A stretch of DNA of 64,000 nucleotides from CAG-826 sp964504595 (GTDB lineage Bacteria; Bacillota_I; Bacilli_A; RFN20; CAG-826), in contig CAZDEE010000008.1 in assembly GCA_964504595.1 (NCBI GenBank), positions 1 to 64,000 of the forward strand, in the 5' to 3' direction. Of this stretch, positions 43,941-55,830 are shown one piece after another. Position 1 is the stretch's first letter. Each line of letters starts with the position of its first letter. The translations under genes and the position numbers were made by a program. The notes under the pieces were generated by a model that made no database searches, was not told where the DNA came from, and was given only the letters and a program-made list of their open reading frames with translations.

Positions 43941-45623
43941 TTATTTTTTAAATCTTTCTAAATCACTAACTCTTTGGATTAGATTTCCTGTATGAATATA
44001 AATTTCACGAACGCCATCAGCGTTGATATGAACAACGTTTCCTTCTCCTTCTGCAGAATAATCTTGGAAAACTTTATTCGAATATTCATAAGCTTTCTTC
44101 TTAGATAAATTGTTTAATTCATCTTTAACTGTAGCTTCTCCTTCTGTATAAGTTTCTAAATCAAATGATAATTCATAATACTCATCTGCGACTTGCTTTA
44201 CAAAAAGAGGTACATTTCTATTACTTCCTAAGTTGATTTTTCCTTCATACAAGAGATTTTCATTGCTACTTGCTGTTAATGATAAATCTCTAACAACTTT
44301 TTCTAATTGACTAGATGTTAATCCCGCAACCCAGTTTCTTTTATAACTAACACCTTTTTCTCTCCAAGAACAAACATTTGCTTTTTTTATTTCATATGTG
44401 CCATCATCGTTATAAATATAACGAACATATTCACACTTTCCATTTCCATCAAGCTTCAATTGTTCTTGTTGTGCTTTTTCTGTATAAGAAGCGACATTGT
44501 TGAAATTAATGTATTCTTGTGATTCTTTGCTTAAATCTTTTTCTAAATATGCATCATTTTTCTTACTTTCTTCTCCGGTAAAGCTTATTTTACCGATATT
44601 TAAATAATCAAATGCATTGTCAAATTCAATTCCTTCATCTTTACTCATTTCAACTTTAACATACACATTAGATGTTGTTATATTTGAAACAGAATCTGAT
44701 AAATCGATTACTCCTTCTGTAATTCCTTCAACCGATGATACCAAAGACTTTCCATTTCCAGAGAAATAATCCTTACTGCTACTTACATAAGCGGTAATTT
44801 TTGTCTTTCCTTTTTCTTCAGTTATTTGATTTTCGTTTTCATCTAATTCAGGATTTCCATTATCATCAACTTTTATTCCCGTTTTACTTTTCAACATACT
44901 GTTTTCTATTTTAAGTTTTAAATTTTCAAAGCTGTTCGCTTCATTATCTGTTTTAAGATTATAAATCAAATAGGATGTTTGACCAAATTGCTCTGGAATC
45001 AATTTTCCATTTGAAATAGTAACGTTTTCTTTTTCTTCTACAGTTGAATCAAAATCGTTCAAATTATCAAAATTATAAGACAAGTAGACTTTTTCTCCAT
45101 CGTCCACTCCACCTTTTAATTTTTCTCCACCAGAAATTTTTATATTTCCTAATACAGCCCATGATGGATCAAAACTATCATCGTTTTCATCTGTGGATAT
45201 CTCAATTTTCACATAAAGCTTATTAGCGTTCAAAGCTTCTATTTCACTAGTCTTCTCACTAAAAGATAATTGTAATGAGTTAAGAGCGCTTTTCCCCGCT
45301 TCAATTTTTTGAGATACTGATACGCTATTAGTGAAATCTTCACTATTGCTGACAGAAGCGATGATGTTAATTGAATATTTGCCATATTCATATATAACTC
45401 TGCTGTTAGTAATAGATATGTTTAATCTACTAAAAATTTGAGAAGAATTTTCAGTGTTTATCTCATAAACAAAATGTCCTGAATGTTGTCCTTCTTTAAT
45501 TGAAAAACCATTTACTTGTTTTATCTCTCCATCATACGTTCCTCTTGCTAATACACATCCAGAAAGAGTAAATAAAAACATACATGTTGGAATTAATGAC
45601 AACCATTTTTTACTTTTTTTCAT
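43941..45623 (-). CDS. Hypothetical lipoprotein with two tandem beta-rich repeats
   Basis: I do not recognise a named family. The 560-residue product has a lipoprotein signal with lipobox LSGC (Cys near residue 23), so it is exported and membrane-anchored. Two similar segments follow each other: one around residues 60-190, including SINIIASVSNSEDF, LYVKIEISTDE and GNIKISGGE; the other around 205-370, including TKITAYVSSSKDYF, VYVKVEMSKDE and GKISFTGEE. These look like duplicated beta-sandwich domains such as carbohydrate-binding modules (inference). The C-terminal third (about 385-560) differs and ends in a beta-rich region. It has its own TTTACA-16-TATAAT promoter with TG extension and a terminator. 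It is divergent from dnaA, in an unusual place for a surface lipoprotein. Confidence 0.7.
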   Translation of the reverse strand: MKKSKKWLSLIPTCMFLFTLSGCVLARGTYDGEIKQVNGFSIKEGQHSGHFVYEINTENSSQIFSRLNISITNSRVIYEYGKYSINIIASVSNSEDFTNSVSVSQKIEAGKSALNSLQLSFSEKTSEIEALNANKLYVKIEISTDENDDSFDPSWAVLGNIKISGGEKLKGGVDDGEKVYLSYNFDNLNDFDSTVEEKENVTISNGKLIPEQFGQTSYLIYNLKTDNEANSFENLKLKIENSMLKSKTGIKVDDNGNPELDENENQITEEKGKTKITAYVSSSKDYFSGNGKSLVSSVEGITEGVIDLSDSVSNITTSNVYVKVEMSKDEGIEFDNAFDYLNIGKISFTGEESKKNDAYLEKDLSKESQEYINFNNVASYTEKAQQEQLKLDGNGKCEYVRYIYNDDGTYEIKKANVCSWREKGVSYKRNWVAGLTSSQLEKVVRDLSLTASSNENLLYEGKINLGSNRNVPLFVKQVADEYYELSFDLETYTEGEATVKDELNNLSKKKAYEYSNKVFQDYSAEGEGNVVHINADGVREIYIHTGNLIQRVSDLERFKK

Positions 45624-45652
45624 AAAAATTATGCCTCCGCGTGCTTATTATT

Positions 45653-45680
45653 ATTATACCAAATCACTTTTTTTTGTAAA
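45653..45680 (-). promoter_or_regulatory. Promoter of the oriC-adjacent lipoprotein gene
   Basis: Minus strand: TTTACA (45675-45680), 16 bases, TATAAT (45653-45658) preceded by TGG (extended -10). Confidence 0.7.
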
Positions 45681-45770
45681 CAAAAAAAGCCCTTTCTATA
45701 CCTAACCTCAAATTACAATTTAACTTATCAATCAAAAATCGTTTACAATCTATATTTTTTGTAAAAGTAA

Positions 45771-45890
45771 TTTCCCACATTTCCACATTCAAGAGATATT
45801 TGTTCACATCATTTCCCACATTAAAAAGATGTGGAAAATGTGGAAAAGTAGGTTTTATCGGCTGTTTCTTTGCATTTTTTATGTGGAAAA
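45771..45890. other. oriC, upstream DnaA-box cluster
   Basis: The dnaA-upstream part of the origin. DnaA-box-like nonamers: TTTCCCACA (45771-45779, 45812-45820), ATTTCCACA (45779-45787), TTGTTCACA (45800-45808), and the inverted TGTGGAAAA (45830-45838, 45839-45847, 45882-45890). All depart from TTATCCACA at one or more of the first five bases; the TTTTCCACA form dominates. Gene polarity flips on either side, as expected at the origin. Confidence 0.85.
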
Positions 45891-45968
45891 CTTCAAACAG
45901 CTAACTTCGATGAACTTTTTCCTCATATTTATGGTATCATTTATGAAGTTGTAAAGGAGTGCTTTTTT

Positions 45969-47333
45969 ATGTTGAAAACCGTTTCTGAAAAAAAACGTAT
46001 TTGGGATAAGGTTTTATTAGAGATTGAAAGCAAATTGCAAGATCGTCATATCTTTGATTCTTTTTTCTCTCAAACTTATATTCATTCAATCGATAATGAT
46101 GAAATCATAGTTTCAGCTAATTCCCATTTAGCGGAAACAATTTTAAATCAAAAATATCAAAATTTAGTTGAAGAAATTATTAAAGAAACCACACAGTCCA
46201 ATTTTAAAGTCAAGTTTGTTTTTGTTAATAATTTAAAAGAATCTACTGAAAATCATTCAACAATTGGAGAAAAATCAAAATATTTTAGTAATTCTTTCAT
46301 TAATCCTAAATATACATTTGATAGTTTTGTAGTCGGACAATGTAATAGGGAGGCTTCACAAGCATCTCTTATGATTGCCTCTAATCCAGGTAAATTATTT
46401 AACCCTTTATTTATTTATTCACAATCAGGGTTAGGAAAAACCCATTTATTACATGCGATCGGAAATTATATTAAAGAGAATTCACCTAGATTAAAAGTTT
46501 TATACATATCTACAGATGATTTTGTTGATGAATTTGTTCGTTCTGCAAGAGGAGAAAATGAAATCGAACGTTTTAGAGATTTCTTTAAATCAATCGACGT
46601 TTTGCTCATCGATGATATTCAATTTTTAGCGGATAAAGTTAAAACCGCTGAAATGTTCTTCAATTTATTTAATACGATGATAAACGCAGGTAAGCAAGTT
46701 GTTTTGACCTCCGATAGACATCCTAACGATTTAAAAGGACTTGAGGCTAGATTAGTTACAAGATTCAATGCTGGTTTGAGTATAAACATCCAAAATCCTG
46801 ATAAAGACACTCTTATTTCAATATTAAAGAAGAAAATATCGGCGAATAATTTAGATTTAGCTAATTTCGATGATGATGTTTTAGAGTTCTTCGCAGACAA
46901 ATTTTCAAAAAACGTTCGTGAATTAGAAGGCGCAATTAATCGACTTCTGTTCTATTCTATAAACATAAAACAATCTAATCACATTGATTTAGCATTAGCT
47001 ATAGAATCAGTTTCTTCGATTATCAATGTAAAGGAAACCGAAAGAAAATTAGATGAAGAACGAATCATCGAAGTTGTTGCAGATTATTATAATTTAACAG
47101 TTTCACAACTAAAAGGAAATACCAGAACTGCTCAATTAGCAATGGCTAGACATATCTCAATGTATCTTATTAGGACGATGCTTGATGTTCCTTTTAAGAA
47201 GATTGGAGACGCCTTTGGTGGCAAGCATTACTCCACCGTTATGGACGCTGTGGAAAAAGTTGAGAAAAACTTAAAGACTACTCCACAATTAGGAGAAGCA
47301 ATAAACGATATAAAAAAGCGTTTAAAAAAGTAA
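45969..47333 (+). CDS. dnaA: Chromosomal replication initiator protein DnaA
   Basis: Binds DnaA boxes and melts oriC. The 454 residues comprise domain I (about 1-85), a short linker, and the AAA+ core with Walker A SGLGKTH and Walker B VLLIDDIQFL. Domain IV ends with the DnaA signature GGKHYSTVMDAVEKV. I chose the ATG at 45969, ten bases after AAGGAG; the frame upstream to 45870 would run through the origin and has no family similarity. An extended -10-like TGGTATCAT lies near 45933. Confidence 0.97.
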   Translation: MLKTVSEKKRIWDKVLLEIESKLQDRHIFDSFFSQTYIHSIDNDEIIVSANSHLAETILNQKYQNLVEEIIKETTQSNFKVKFVFVNNLKESTENHSTIGEKSKYFSNSFINPKYTFDSFVVGQCNREASQASLMIASNPGKLFNPLFIYSQSGLGKTHLLHAIGNYIKENSPRLKVLYISTDDFVDEFVRSARGENEIERFRDFFKSIDVLLIDDIQFLADKVKTAEMFFNLFNTMINAGKQVVLTSDRHPNDLKGLEARLVTRFNAGLSINIQNPDKDTLISILKKKISANNLDLANFDDDVLEFFADKFSKNVRELEGAINRLLFYSINIKQSNHIDLALAIESVSSIINVKETERKLDEERIIEVVADYYNLTVSQLKGNTRTAQLAMARHISMYLIRTMLDVPFKKIGDAFGGKHYSTVMDAVEKVEKNLKTTPQLGEAINDIKKRLKK

Positions 47334-47347
47334 AAAATCTAACATTT

Positions 47348-47414
47348 ACCATATAAATATGGTATAATATTAACAATAAGGGTTAAGCAAATGAGTTTTT
47401 CCACATTATCCACA
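47348..47414 (+). promoter_or_regulatory. dnaN promoter and second oriC DnaA-box cluster
   Basis: Extended -10 TGGTATAAT ends at 47368. A 7-bp inverted repeat ACCATAT/ATATGGT (47348-47363) abuts it. Further on are TTTTCCACA (47397-47405) and a consensus DnaA box TTATCCACA (47406-47414). Boxes on both sides of dnaA indicate a bipartite origin like that of B. subtilis, and DnaA may repress dnaN here. Confidence 0.7.
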
Positions 47415-47455
47415 CCCCTTATTATAATTATTAAATTTTTAAGGAGATTCAATAT

Positions 47456-48586
47456 ATGAAATTTACAATTGATAGAGACGCCTTTTTGAAAGGCTTGAAT
47501 ATTGCAAGTAAAGCAATTGGTTCAAAATCACCAATTCCTATTATGATTAATTTTAAATTGCAATTAACAATAGATGGATTAGCTATTACCGGAAGTAATA
47601 ATGAAATAACTATTAAAACATTAATTCCTACAATGAATGGTGAAGAAAGAATTATTACTGATGTTGAATATGGAGCAACTTTAGTATCTAATAAAATCTT
47701 AACGGATATTGTTAGAAAAGTTGAAGGATCAAAAATTCATTTTGAAGTTATAGATGACACAATAGTTCAAATTAGTGATAATCGTTCTAATTTTAAATTA
47801 AACGCAATTAGAGTTGAAGAATATCCAGAAATTGATTTAAGTAACAATGGAGTTTCTTTAACAATAAATAAAGAATTATTCCAAACATTAATTTCACAAA
47901 CAGCGTTTGCAGCCTCTAACAAAGAACAAAGGCCTATATTAACTGCAGTTAATTTACAAGCGGATAACGGAAGATTAACCGCAACTGCGACCGATAGTGC
48001 ACGTCTAGCTAGAAAAGAAATTGAATTAAATGTGACTTATGCTTTCACCGCAAATATTCCAGCAAAAGTTTTGACAGAAGTTTCGAAGTTAATTGAAAGT
48101 GAAAATGTTGAAAATGTTATTTTAGCTATTAATGAAACTAAAGCTTTATTCTCTTTTGGAACAACCATCGTTAGTTCGCGTTTAATAAGTGGCGATTACC
48201 CTAATACAAAAAATATCGTTCCAAAATCATTTAATTATTTTTTAGAAGCTAATTCACAAGAATTAATTTCCGCAATGGAACGTGTTTCTCTCCTTTTATC
48301 AGAAAAAGAAAACGTTGTTAAATTGACAATGTCATCTGAAGGTGTTGAAGTTTCAACAAAATCTTCACAAATTGGATCAGCAACAGAAAGAATTAATACT
48401 TGCCAATACGATGGAGAAAGATTAGAAATTTCATTCAATTCTAATTATGTGATAGAAGCTATTAAAGCTTGTAATTCAGAAGATGTCACTCTTGCATTCT
48501 TAGGAGAAATGAAGCCATTTGTTATTAAAAATGGTCAAGATGAATCACAAATTCAATTAGTAACTCCAATGAGAACTTACAATTAA
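47456..48586 (+). CDS. dnaN: DNA polymerase III beta subunit (sliding clamp)
   Basis: Ring-shaped processivity clamp. The 376 residues form three repeated domains, with conserved pieces KSPIPIM (about 24-30), ATDSARLARKEI (about 181-192), the SRLISGDYPNTKNIVP stretch (about 244-259) and the C-terminal QLVTPMRTYN, which closes the partner-binding pocket. AAGGAG precedes the ATG. Follows dnaA as expected and is closed by a terminator. Confidence 0.97.
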   Translation: MKFTIDRDAFLKGLNIASKAIGSKSPIPIMINFKLQLTIDGLAITGSNNEITIKTLIPTMNGEERIITDVEYGATLVSNKILTDIVRKVEGSKIHFEVIDDTIVQISDNRSNFKLNAIRVEEYPEIDLSNNGVSLTINKELFQTLISQTAFAASNKEQRPILTAVNLQADNGRLTATATDSARLARKEIELNVTYAFTANIPAKVLTEVSKLIESENVENVILAINETKALFSFGTTIVSSRLISGDYPNTKNIVPKSFNYFLEANSQELISAMERVSLLLSEKENVVKLTMSSEGVEVSTKSSQIGSATERINTCQYDGERLEISFNSNYVIEAIKACNSEDVTLAFLGEMKPFVIKNGQDESQIQLVTPMRTYN

Positions 48587-48623
48587 TTTATAAGCAAAAA
48601 TACAAGCGAAAATAAGATTTAGC

Positions 48624-48655
48624 AAAGGAAATATTTATATTTCCTTTTTTCTTTA
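48624..48655 (+). terminator. Terminator of dnaN
   Basis: AAAGGAAATA-TTTA-TATTTCCTTT, a perfect 10-bp stem followed by a T-rich run. Confidence 0.88.
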
Positions 48656-48662
48656 TTTTTGG

Positions 48663-48668
48663 TATAAT
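48663..48668 (+). promoter_or_regulatory. Extended -10 of S4-recF-gyrB-gyrA unit
   Basis: TATAAT preceded by TGG, 32 bases before the S4 gene and directly after the dnaN terminator. No good -35 is seen, consistent with an extended -10 promoter. Confidence 0.55.
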
Positions 48669-48699
48669 ATAGTAAGTCGGAAATAAAAGGAGAAAAAAG

Positions 48700-48908
48700 A
48701 TGAAAAAAATAGCAATCCATACGCCTTATATAACCTTAGGTCAATTTTTAAAACTTACTAATATTATCTCTAATGGAGGCGAAGCTAAGTTTTTTCTTTC
48801 CTGCAACACACCGTTGATCGATGACGAAGAAGATAATCGTCGTGGAAGAAAACTTTATCATGGAATGATCGTTAAAATAAATGATGAAGAATTCCAAATT
48901 GTTAAAGA

Positions 48909-48912
<4 letters not shown>
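48700..48912 (+). CDS. yaaA: S4-domain protein YaaA (RlbA)
   Basis: Small S4-type RNA-binding protein always found between dnaN and recF in Firmicutes; exact role unclear, probably linked to ribosome assembly. Its 70 residues include ITLGQFLKLTNIISNGGEAK (11-30) and the RRGRKLYHGMIVKI stretch. A GGAG site lies before the ATG. Overlaps recF by four bases. Confidence 0.9.
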
Positions 48913-51948
<3,036 letters not shown>

Positions 51949-51965
51949 TAAAGGAGGAAAACAAG

Positions 51966-54500
51966 ATGGCTGATGAAGAAAATAAAGTTGAAGAATTAAC
52001 TGAAGAAGAACAAGCAGAAGTTGATTCTTTGAGCGATATTGAAGAAGGAATAGTTGCTGGTTTAGCGGATGTTGACTTAGCGAAAGAAGTTCGTAATTCA
52101 TTTTTAGATTACTCAATGTCTGTAATTGTTTCCCGTGCTTTACCAGATGTTAGAGATGGTTTAAAACCTGTTCATCGTCGTATTATTTACGGAATGAGTG
52201 AATTGGGTATGCAACCAGATAAACCTTATAAAAAATCTGCGCGTATCGTCGGTGATGTTATGGGTAAATATCACCCTCACGGTGACTCCTCAATTTATGG
52301 TGCGTTAGTTCGTTTAGCTCAACCTTTTGCTATTCGTTACACCCTTGTTGATGGACATGGTAACTTTGGTTCTATCGATGGTGATAGCGCAGCGGCGATG
52401 CGTTATACAGAAGCAAGAATGGCCAAGATAGCTATGGAAATGGTCCGTGATATAGATGAAGATACAGTTGATTTCATGGACAACTATGATGGAAGTGAAA
52501 AAGAACCAGTTGTTCTTCCTTCTAGATTCCCAAATTTACTTGTCAATGGAGCAAACGGAATTGCTGTTGGTATGGCCACTAATATTCCACCACATAATTT
52601 AGGTGAAGTAATTGATGCTGTTAAAGCTGTTGCGCATAATCCTGATATTACAGCAGTAGAGTTAATGAACACTTGTCTGTTTGGACCGGACTTCCCTACT
52701 GGAGGTTTGATTTTAGGTAAAGGCGGAATTAGAAAAGCTTATGAAACTGGACAAGGAAGCATTGTTATTCGTTCTAAAGCTGAAATAGTCGAAAGAGAAA
52801 ATGGAAGAAAAAGGATAGTTGTTACAGAAATTCCTTATCAAGTAAATAAATCTAACATGATTGAAGCTATTGCCAAACTTGTTCGTGACAAAGTGATTGA
52901 AGGAATTACTGATTTAAGAGATGAATCTAACAAAGAAGGAATTAGAGTTGTTATTGATTTAAGAAAAGATGCTGTTCCAGAAGTTATTTTAAATCAACTA
53001 TTTAAATTAACTCAGTTACAAGTATCATTTGGTATCATTATGCTTGTCTTAGATCATGGACAACCAAAAGTACTTCCAATTGTAGATGTTTTAAAACTTT
53101 ATCTTGAACATCAAGTTGAAGTTGTTGAAAGAAGAACAAATCATTTACTTAAAAAAGCTTTAAATCGTGAACATATTCTTGAAGGATTGTTAATTGCACA
53201 AGACAATATTGATGAAATAGTTTCTTTAATTAGAAATAGTCAAACAACTGAAATTGCAAAAAATGCTTTAATTGAAAGATTCTCTTTATCTGAAATTCAA
53301 GCAAAAGAAATTTTAGATATGAGACTTGCTAAATTAACAGGACTAGAAAAAGCAAAACTTTTAGATGAATTAGAAAAAGTAAGAGGCTTAATTGCGTCAT
53401 ATCGCGAGTTATTAAGCTCAAGAGAAAATATCATTGAATTAATTATTAAGGAATTAGATGAAATTAAAGAAAAATATTCAGATGATAGACGAACAGTACT
53501 ATCTAATGATTTATCAAATATTGATGACGAAGATTTAATTCCAGAAGAGGAAATAGTTGTTACCTTAACTAAGAATGGATATATTAAGCGCTTAGCTACA
53601 GATACCTTTAAAACACAAAATAGAGGTGGACGTGGAATTAAGGGAATGCAAACAAATGAAAATGATGTTGTTGATATTTTAGTTCATACGAAAACCCATA
53701 CAGATGTCTTATTTTTCACAAACAAAGGTAAGGTCTATCGTATTAGAGGATATCAAATACCTGAATTTTCTAGAACATCAAAAGGATTACCAATCGTCAA
53801 CTTATTAAATTTAGATAAAGATGAAAAAGTAATGTCGATTCTTTCTATTGACGAATATAAAGATGGTGAATATTTATTCTTTATTACAAAAGAAGGTCTT
53901 GTAAAACGTACAGAAGCTAAAGAATTTGCTTCAATTCGTCAAAATGGTAAGATAGCTATATCATTAAAAGATGGTGATGAATTATTCTCTGTAAAACGTA
54001 CAGACGGAAAATCATTAATTGGAATTGCTGTTAATAAAGGAAAAATGGTTAAATTTAACGAAAGCGATGTTCGTGCGATGGGAAGAACAGCCGCGGGTGT
54101 TAAAGGAATTAATGTTGATGGTAGTTATGTTGTAGGTGCAACGACATCATTAGAAGGTAAATACGTTCTTGCTGTATCAGAAAATGGATATGGTAAAATG
54201 TCTCTTGTGGATGATTATCGCTTAACTTCAAGAGGTACTAAAGGTGTTTTAACTTTAAATATTACTCCAAAGACAGGATCTTTAGTTGCGTTATCCTCGG
54301 TTAACGGAGATGAAGATTTAATGATTATTACCAAAGGTGGTATTGTTATTAGAATGACATTATCTCAAGTTAAAATCGCTGGTAGAAATACACAAGGTGT
54401 ACGTTTGATTAGATTAGACGAAGGTCAAGAAATATCTTCGATTGCAATTGTTCCTCATGATGATGAAGAAATATTAGAAGATATTGAAACAAAAGAATAA
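51966..54500 (+). CDS. gyrA: DNA gyrase subunit A
   Basis: DNA breakage-reunion subunit. An acidic N-terminal extension of about 30 residues precedes the winged-helix domain ([29 protein letters not shown]). The catalytic tyrosine is in [10 protein letters not shown]. The C-terminal beta-pinwheel carries the GyrA box as QNRGGRG (usual QRRGGKG), which supports gyrase rather than topoisomerase IV ParC. Length is 844. Ends in a hairpin that is a copy of a dispersed repeat. Confidence 0.97.
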   Translation: MADEENKVEELTEEEQAEVDSLSDIEEGIVAGLADVDLAKEVRNSFLDYSMSVIVSRALPDVRDGLKPVHRRIIYGMSELGMQPDKPYKKSARIVGDVMGKYHPHGDSSIYGALVRLAQPFAIRYTLVDGHGNFGSIDGDSAAAMRYTEARMAKIAMEMVRDIDEDTVDFMDNYDGSEKEPVVLPSRFPNLLVNGANGIAVGMATNIPPHNLGEVIDAVKAVAHNPDITAVELMNTCLFGPDFPTGGLILGKGGIRKAYETGQGSIVIRSKAEIVERENGRKRIVVTEIPYQVNKSNMIEAIAKLVRDKVIEGITDLRDESNKEGIRVVIDLRKDAVPEVILNQLFKLTQLQVSFGIIMLVLDHGQPKVLPIVDVLKLYLEHQVEVVERRTNHLLKKALNREHILEGLLIAQDNIDEIVSLIRNSQTTEIAKNALIERFSLSEIQAKEILDMRLAKLTGLEKAKLLDELEKVRGLIASYRELLSSRENIIELIIKELDEIKEKYSDDRRTVLSNDLSNIDDEDLIPEEEIVVTLTKNGYIKRLATDTFKTQNRGGRGIKGMQTNENDVVDILVHTKTHTDVLFFTNKGKVYRIRGYQIPEFSRTSKGLPIVNLLNLDKDEKVMSILSIDEYKDGEYLFFITKEGLVKRTEAKEFASIRQNGKIAISLKDGDELFSVKRTDGKSLIGIAVNKGKMVKFNESDVRAMGRTAAGVKGINVDGSYVVGATTSLEGKYVLAVSENGYGKMSLVDDYRLTSRGTKGVLTLNITPKTGSLVALSSVNGDEDLMIITKGGIVIRMTLSQVKIAGRNTQGVRLIRLDEGQEISSIAIVPHDDEEILEDIETKE

Positions 54501-54531
54501 AAAAAGACTGTAAGCAAGTGATGTAGTTTAC

Positions 54532-54586
54532 GCTCTTTAAATAAGAACGGGATTGAATTTTCAACCCCGTTTTTCTTTATAGTTTT
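54532..54586 (-). repeat. Dispersed hairpin repeat, copy B
   Basis: Reverse-complement relative of the element at 90-150: same ACGGGG/CCCGT arms, same TTGAA/TTCAA inner pairing, and matching CTATAAA and TTTAAAGA flanks. It is nested inside a longer imperfect palindrome whose ends are AAAAAGACT (54502-54510) and AGTCTTTTT (54619-54627). Confidence 0.5.
54547..54575 (+). terminator. Bidirectional terminator between gyrA and uppP
   Basis: ACGGG-A-TTGA against TCAA-C-CCCGT with a T-rich tail on the plus strand. The convergent uppP gene ends 63 bases beyond, and the hairpin can serve both. Confidence 0.8.
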
Positions 54587-54637
54587 CAAGAGTTTTGCGG
54601 CTTAGCTTCACTTTATATAGTCTTTTTACTTTTAAAA

Positions 54638-55492
54638 TTATAGGATGTTTAATAAGCTTAATGTAATAACAGCGATACCAAGAATAGACAAATAGATACT
54701 GAAATACCATAATTTTCCTTTTTTTATAATATTTAATAATAACTTTAAAGAAAAATAAGTAACTATTCCGGCAATAATAATTCCAATAATATAAGGAACT
54801 GTAAGTGTAGAATCAAATAAAGCTGGTTCTTTTATTAAATCATAAACTTCAATAAGAAAGGAACCGGCGGATATAGGGATAAACATCAAAAATGCAAAAT
54901 TTGCAGAATCTTCATTATTGAATTTTCTTGTTTTCAATCCTGAAATTGTAATTCCAGAGCGTGAAATGCCTGGTAAAACCCCAATTGCTTGAAAAGATCC
55001 TACTACAACGGCATCTAACACAGTCATTTCTTTAATTTTTCTTTCAAATTTTAGACGACTAATAATATATAAAATAATAGCGGTAATTAAGAAGTCGATT
55101 CCTAAATAAACGCTACTTTTAAATACTTCTTCAATAATATCTTTTAATAAAAGTCCTACTAAACCAGCAGGAATTGTTGCAATGATAAGCATTAAAACTA
55201 GTCTTGAGTTTTTATAAGCTTCTTCACTTCTATCCTTTTTAAAAATAAATAGAAAGGTATATTTTATCATCGACCATATTTCTTTTGCGTAAAAGGCAAT
55301 AACTGCGATTAAACTACCAGCGTGTAGAAAAATTGATAAAGTTAAAGAAGGATCGATTCCCACTAATTCGCTAGCAAGGGTTATATGTCCTGAAGAAGAA
55401 ATAGGAAGAATTTCTGCGATTCCTTGTACTATAGCAATAAAAATATATTTTAAAATTTCAACAAGTTTGAGACCAGAATTTAAAAAAATCAT
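54638..55492 (-). CDS. uppP: Undecaprenyl-diphosphatase (BacA family)
   Basis: Recycles undecaprenyl pyrophosphate for cell-wall synthesis; over-supply gives bacitracin resistance. The two catalytic motifs are clear: QGIAEILPISSSGH (about 23-36) and LPGISRSGITISG (about 172-184). Seven to eight hydrophobic segments in 284 residues. Lies alone on the minus strand between gyrA and serS, where the rRNA operon often starts in other Bacilli. An upstream TATAAT near 55522 is a likely -10. Confidence 0.95.
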   Translation of the reverse strand: MIFLNSGLKLVEILKYIFIAIVQGIAEILPISSSGHITLASELVGIDPSLTLSIFLHAGSLIAVIAFYAKEIWSMIKYTFLFIFKKDRSEEAYKNSRLVLMLIIATIPAGLVGLLLKDIIEEVFKSSVYLGIDFLITAIILYIISRLKFERKIKEMTVLDAVVVGSFQAIGVLPGISRSGITISGLKTRKFNNEDSANFAFLMFIPISAGSFLIEVYDLIKEPALFDSTLTVPYIIGIIIAGIVTYFSLKLLLNIIKKGKLWYFSIYLSILGIAVITLSLLNIL

Positions 55493-55565
55493 AAAAGTAC
55501 CTCAATTCATTAACATTATATTATAAAAAAGAAAGTGATAAAACAAAAATATCGATTTATATATC

Positions 55566-55594
55566 TTGATATTCAGTTTGTTACTTAGTAAAAT
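55566..55594 (+). promoter_or_regulatory. Sigma-A promoter of T-box-serS
   Basis: TTGATA (55566-55571), 17 bases, TAAAAT (55589-55594), just upstream of the T-box leader. Confidence 0.65.
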
Positions 55595-55599
55595 AAAGA

Positions 55600-55808
55600 T
55601 GCTCAAAGATAAAGGCCAGTAAAAAGAGAAGTACTTGTAGAGAGTCATCGGTTGGTGAAAGATGATAGATTAACTTTTGAATCCACCTTTTAGAGAGAAC
55701 TTAATCGTTCCGTTGCTTGCGTTAAAAGCAAAAGAGATATGTTTTCGATAAGGAAATAAAAAAGGGTGGTACCGCGTTAATTACGTCCCTACTAAGGGGC
55801 TTTTTTTA
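55600..55808 (+). promoter_or_regulatory. T-box riboswitch controlling serS
   Basis: A leader RNA that senses uncharged tRNA-Ser. Stem I landmarks: AGAGAG near 55639-55645 and GGTTGGTGAAAGATGATA after it. The specifier loop probably contains TCC (55682-55684), a serine codon. The T-box sequence AGGGTGGTACCGCG is at 55763-55776 and contains the bulge that pairs with the tRNA acceptor end. The terminator GTCCCT-ACTA-AGGGGC plus T7 is at 55785-55807. Uncharged tRNA would stabilise the antiterminator and allow serS transcription. Confidence 0.93.
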
Positions 55809-55830
55809 TTGATTGAAAGGAGAAAAAACA

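Noticed and set aside
45870..45968. Longer dnaA reading frame starting at 45870
   Set aside because: The extra 33 codons run through the DnaA-box region, have no family similarity, and the ATG at 45969 has a good ribosome-binding site.
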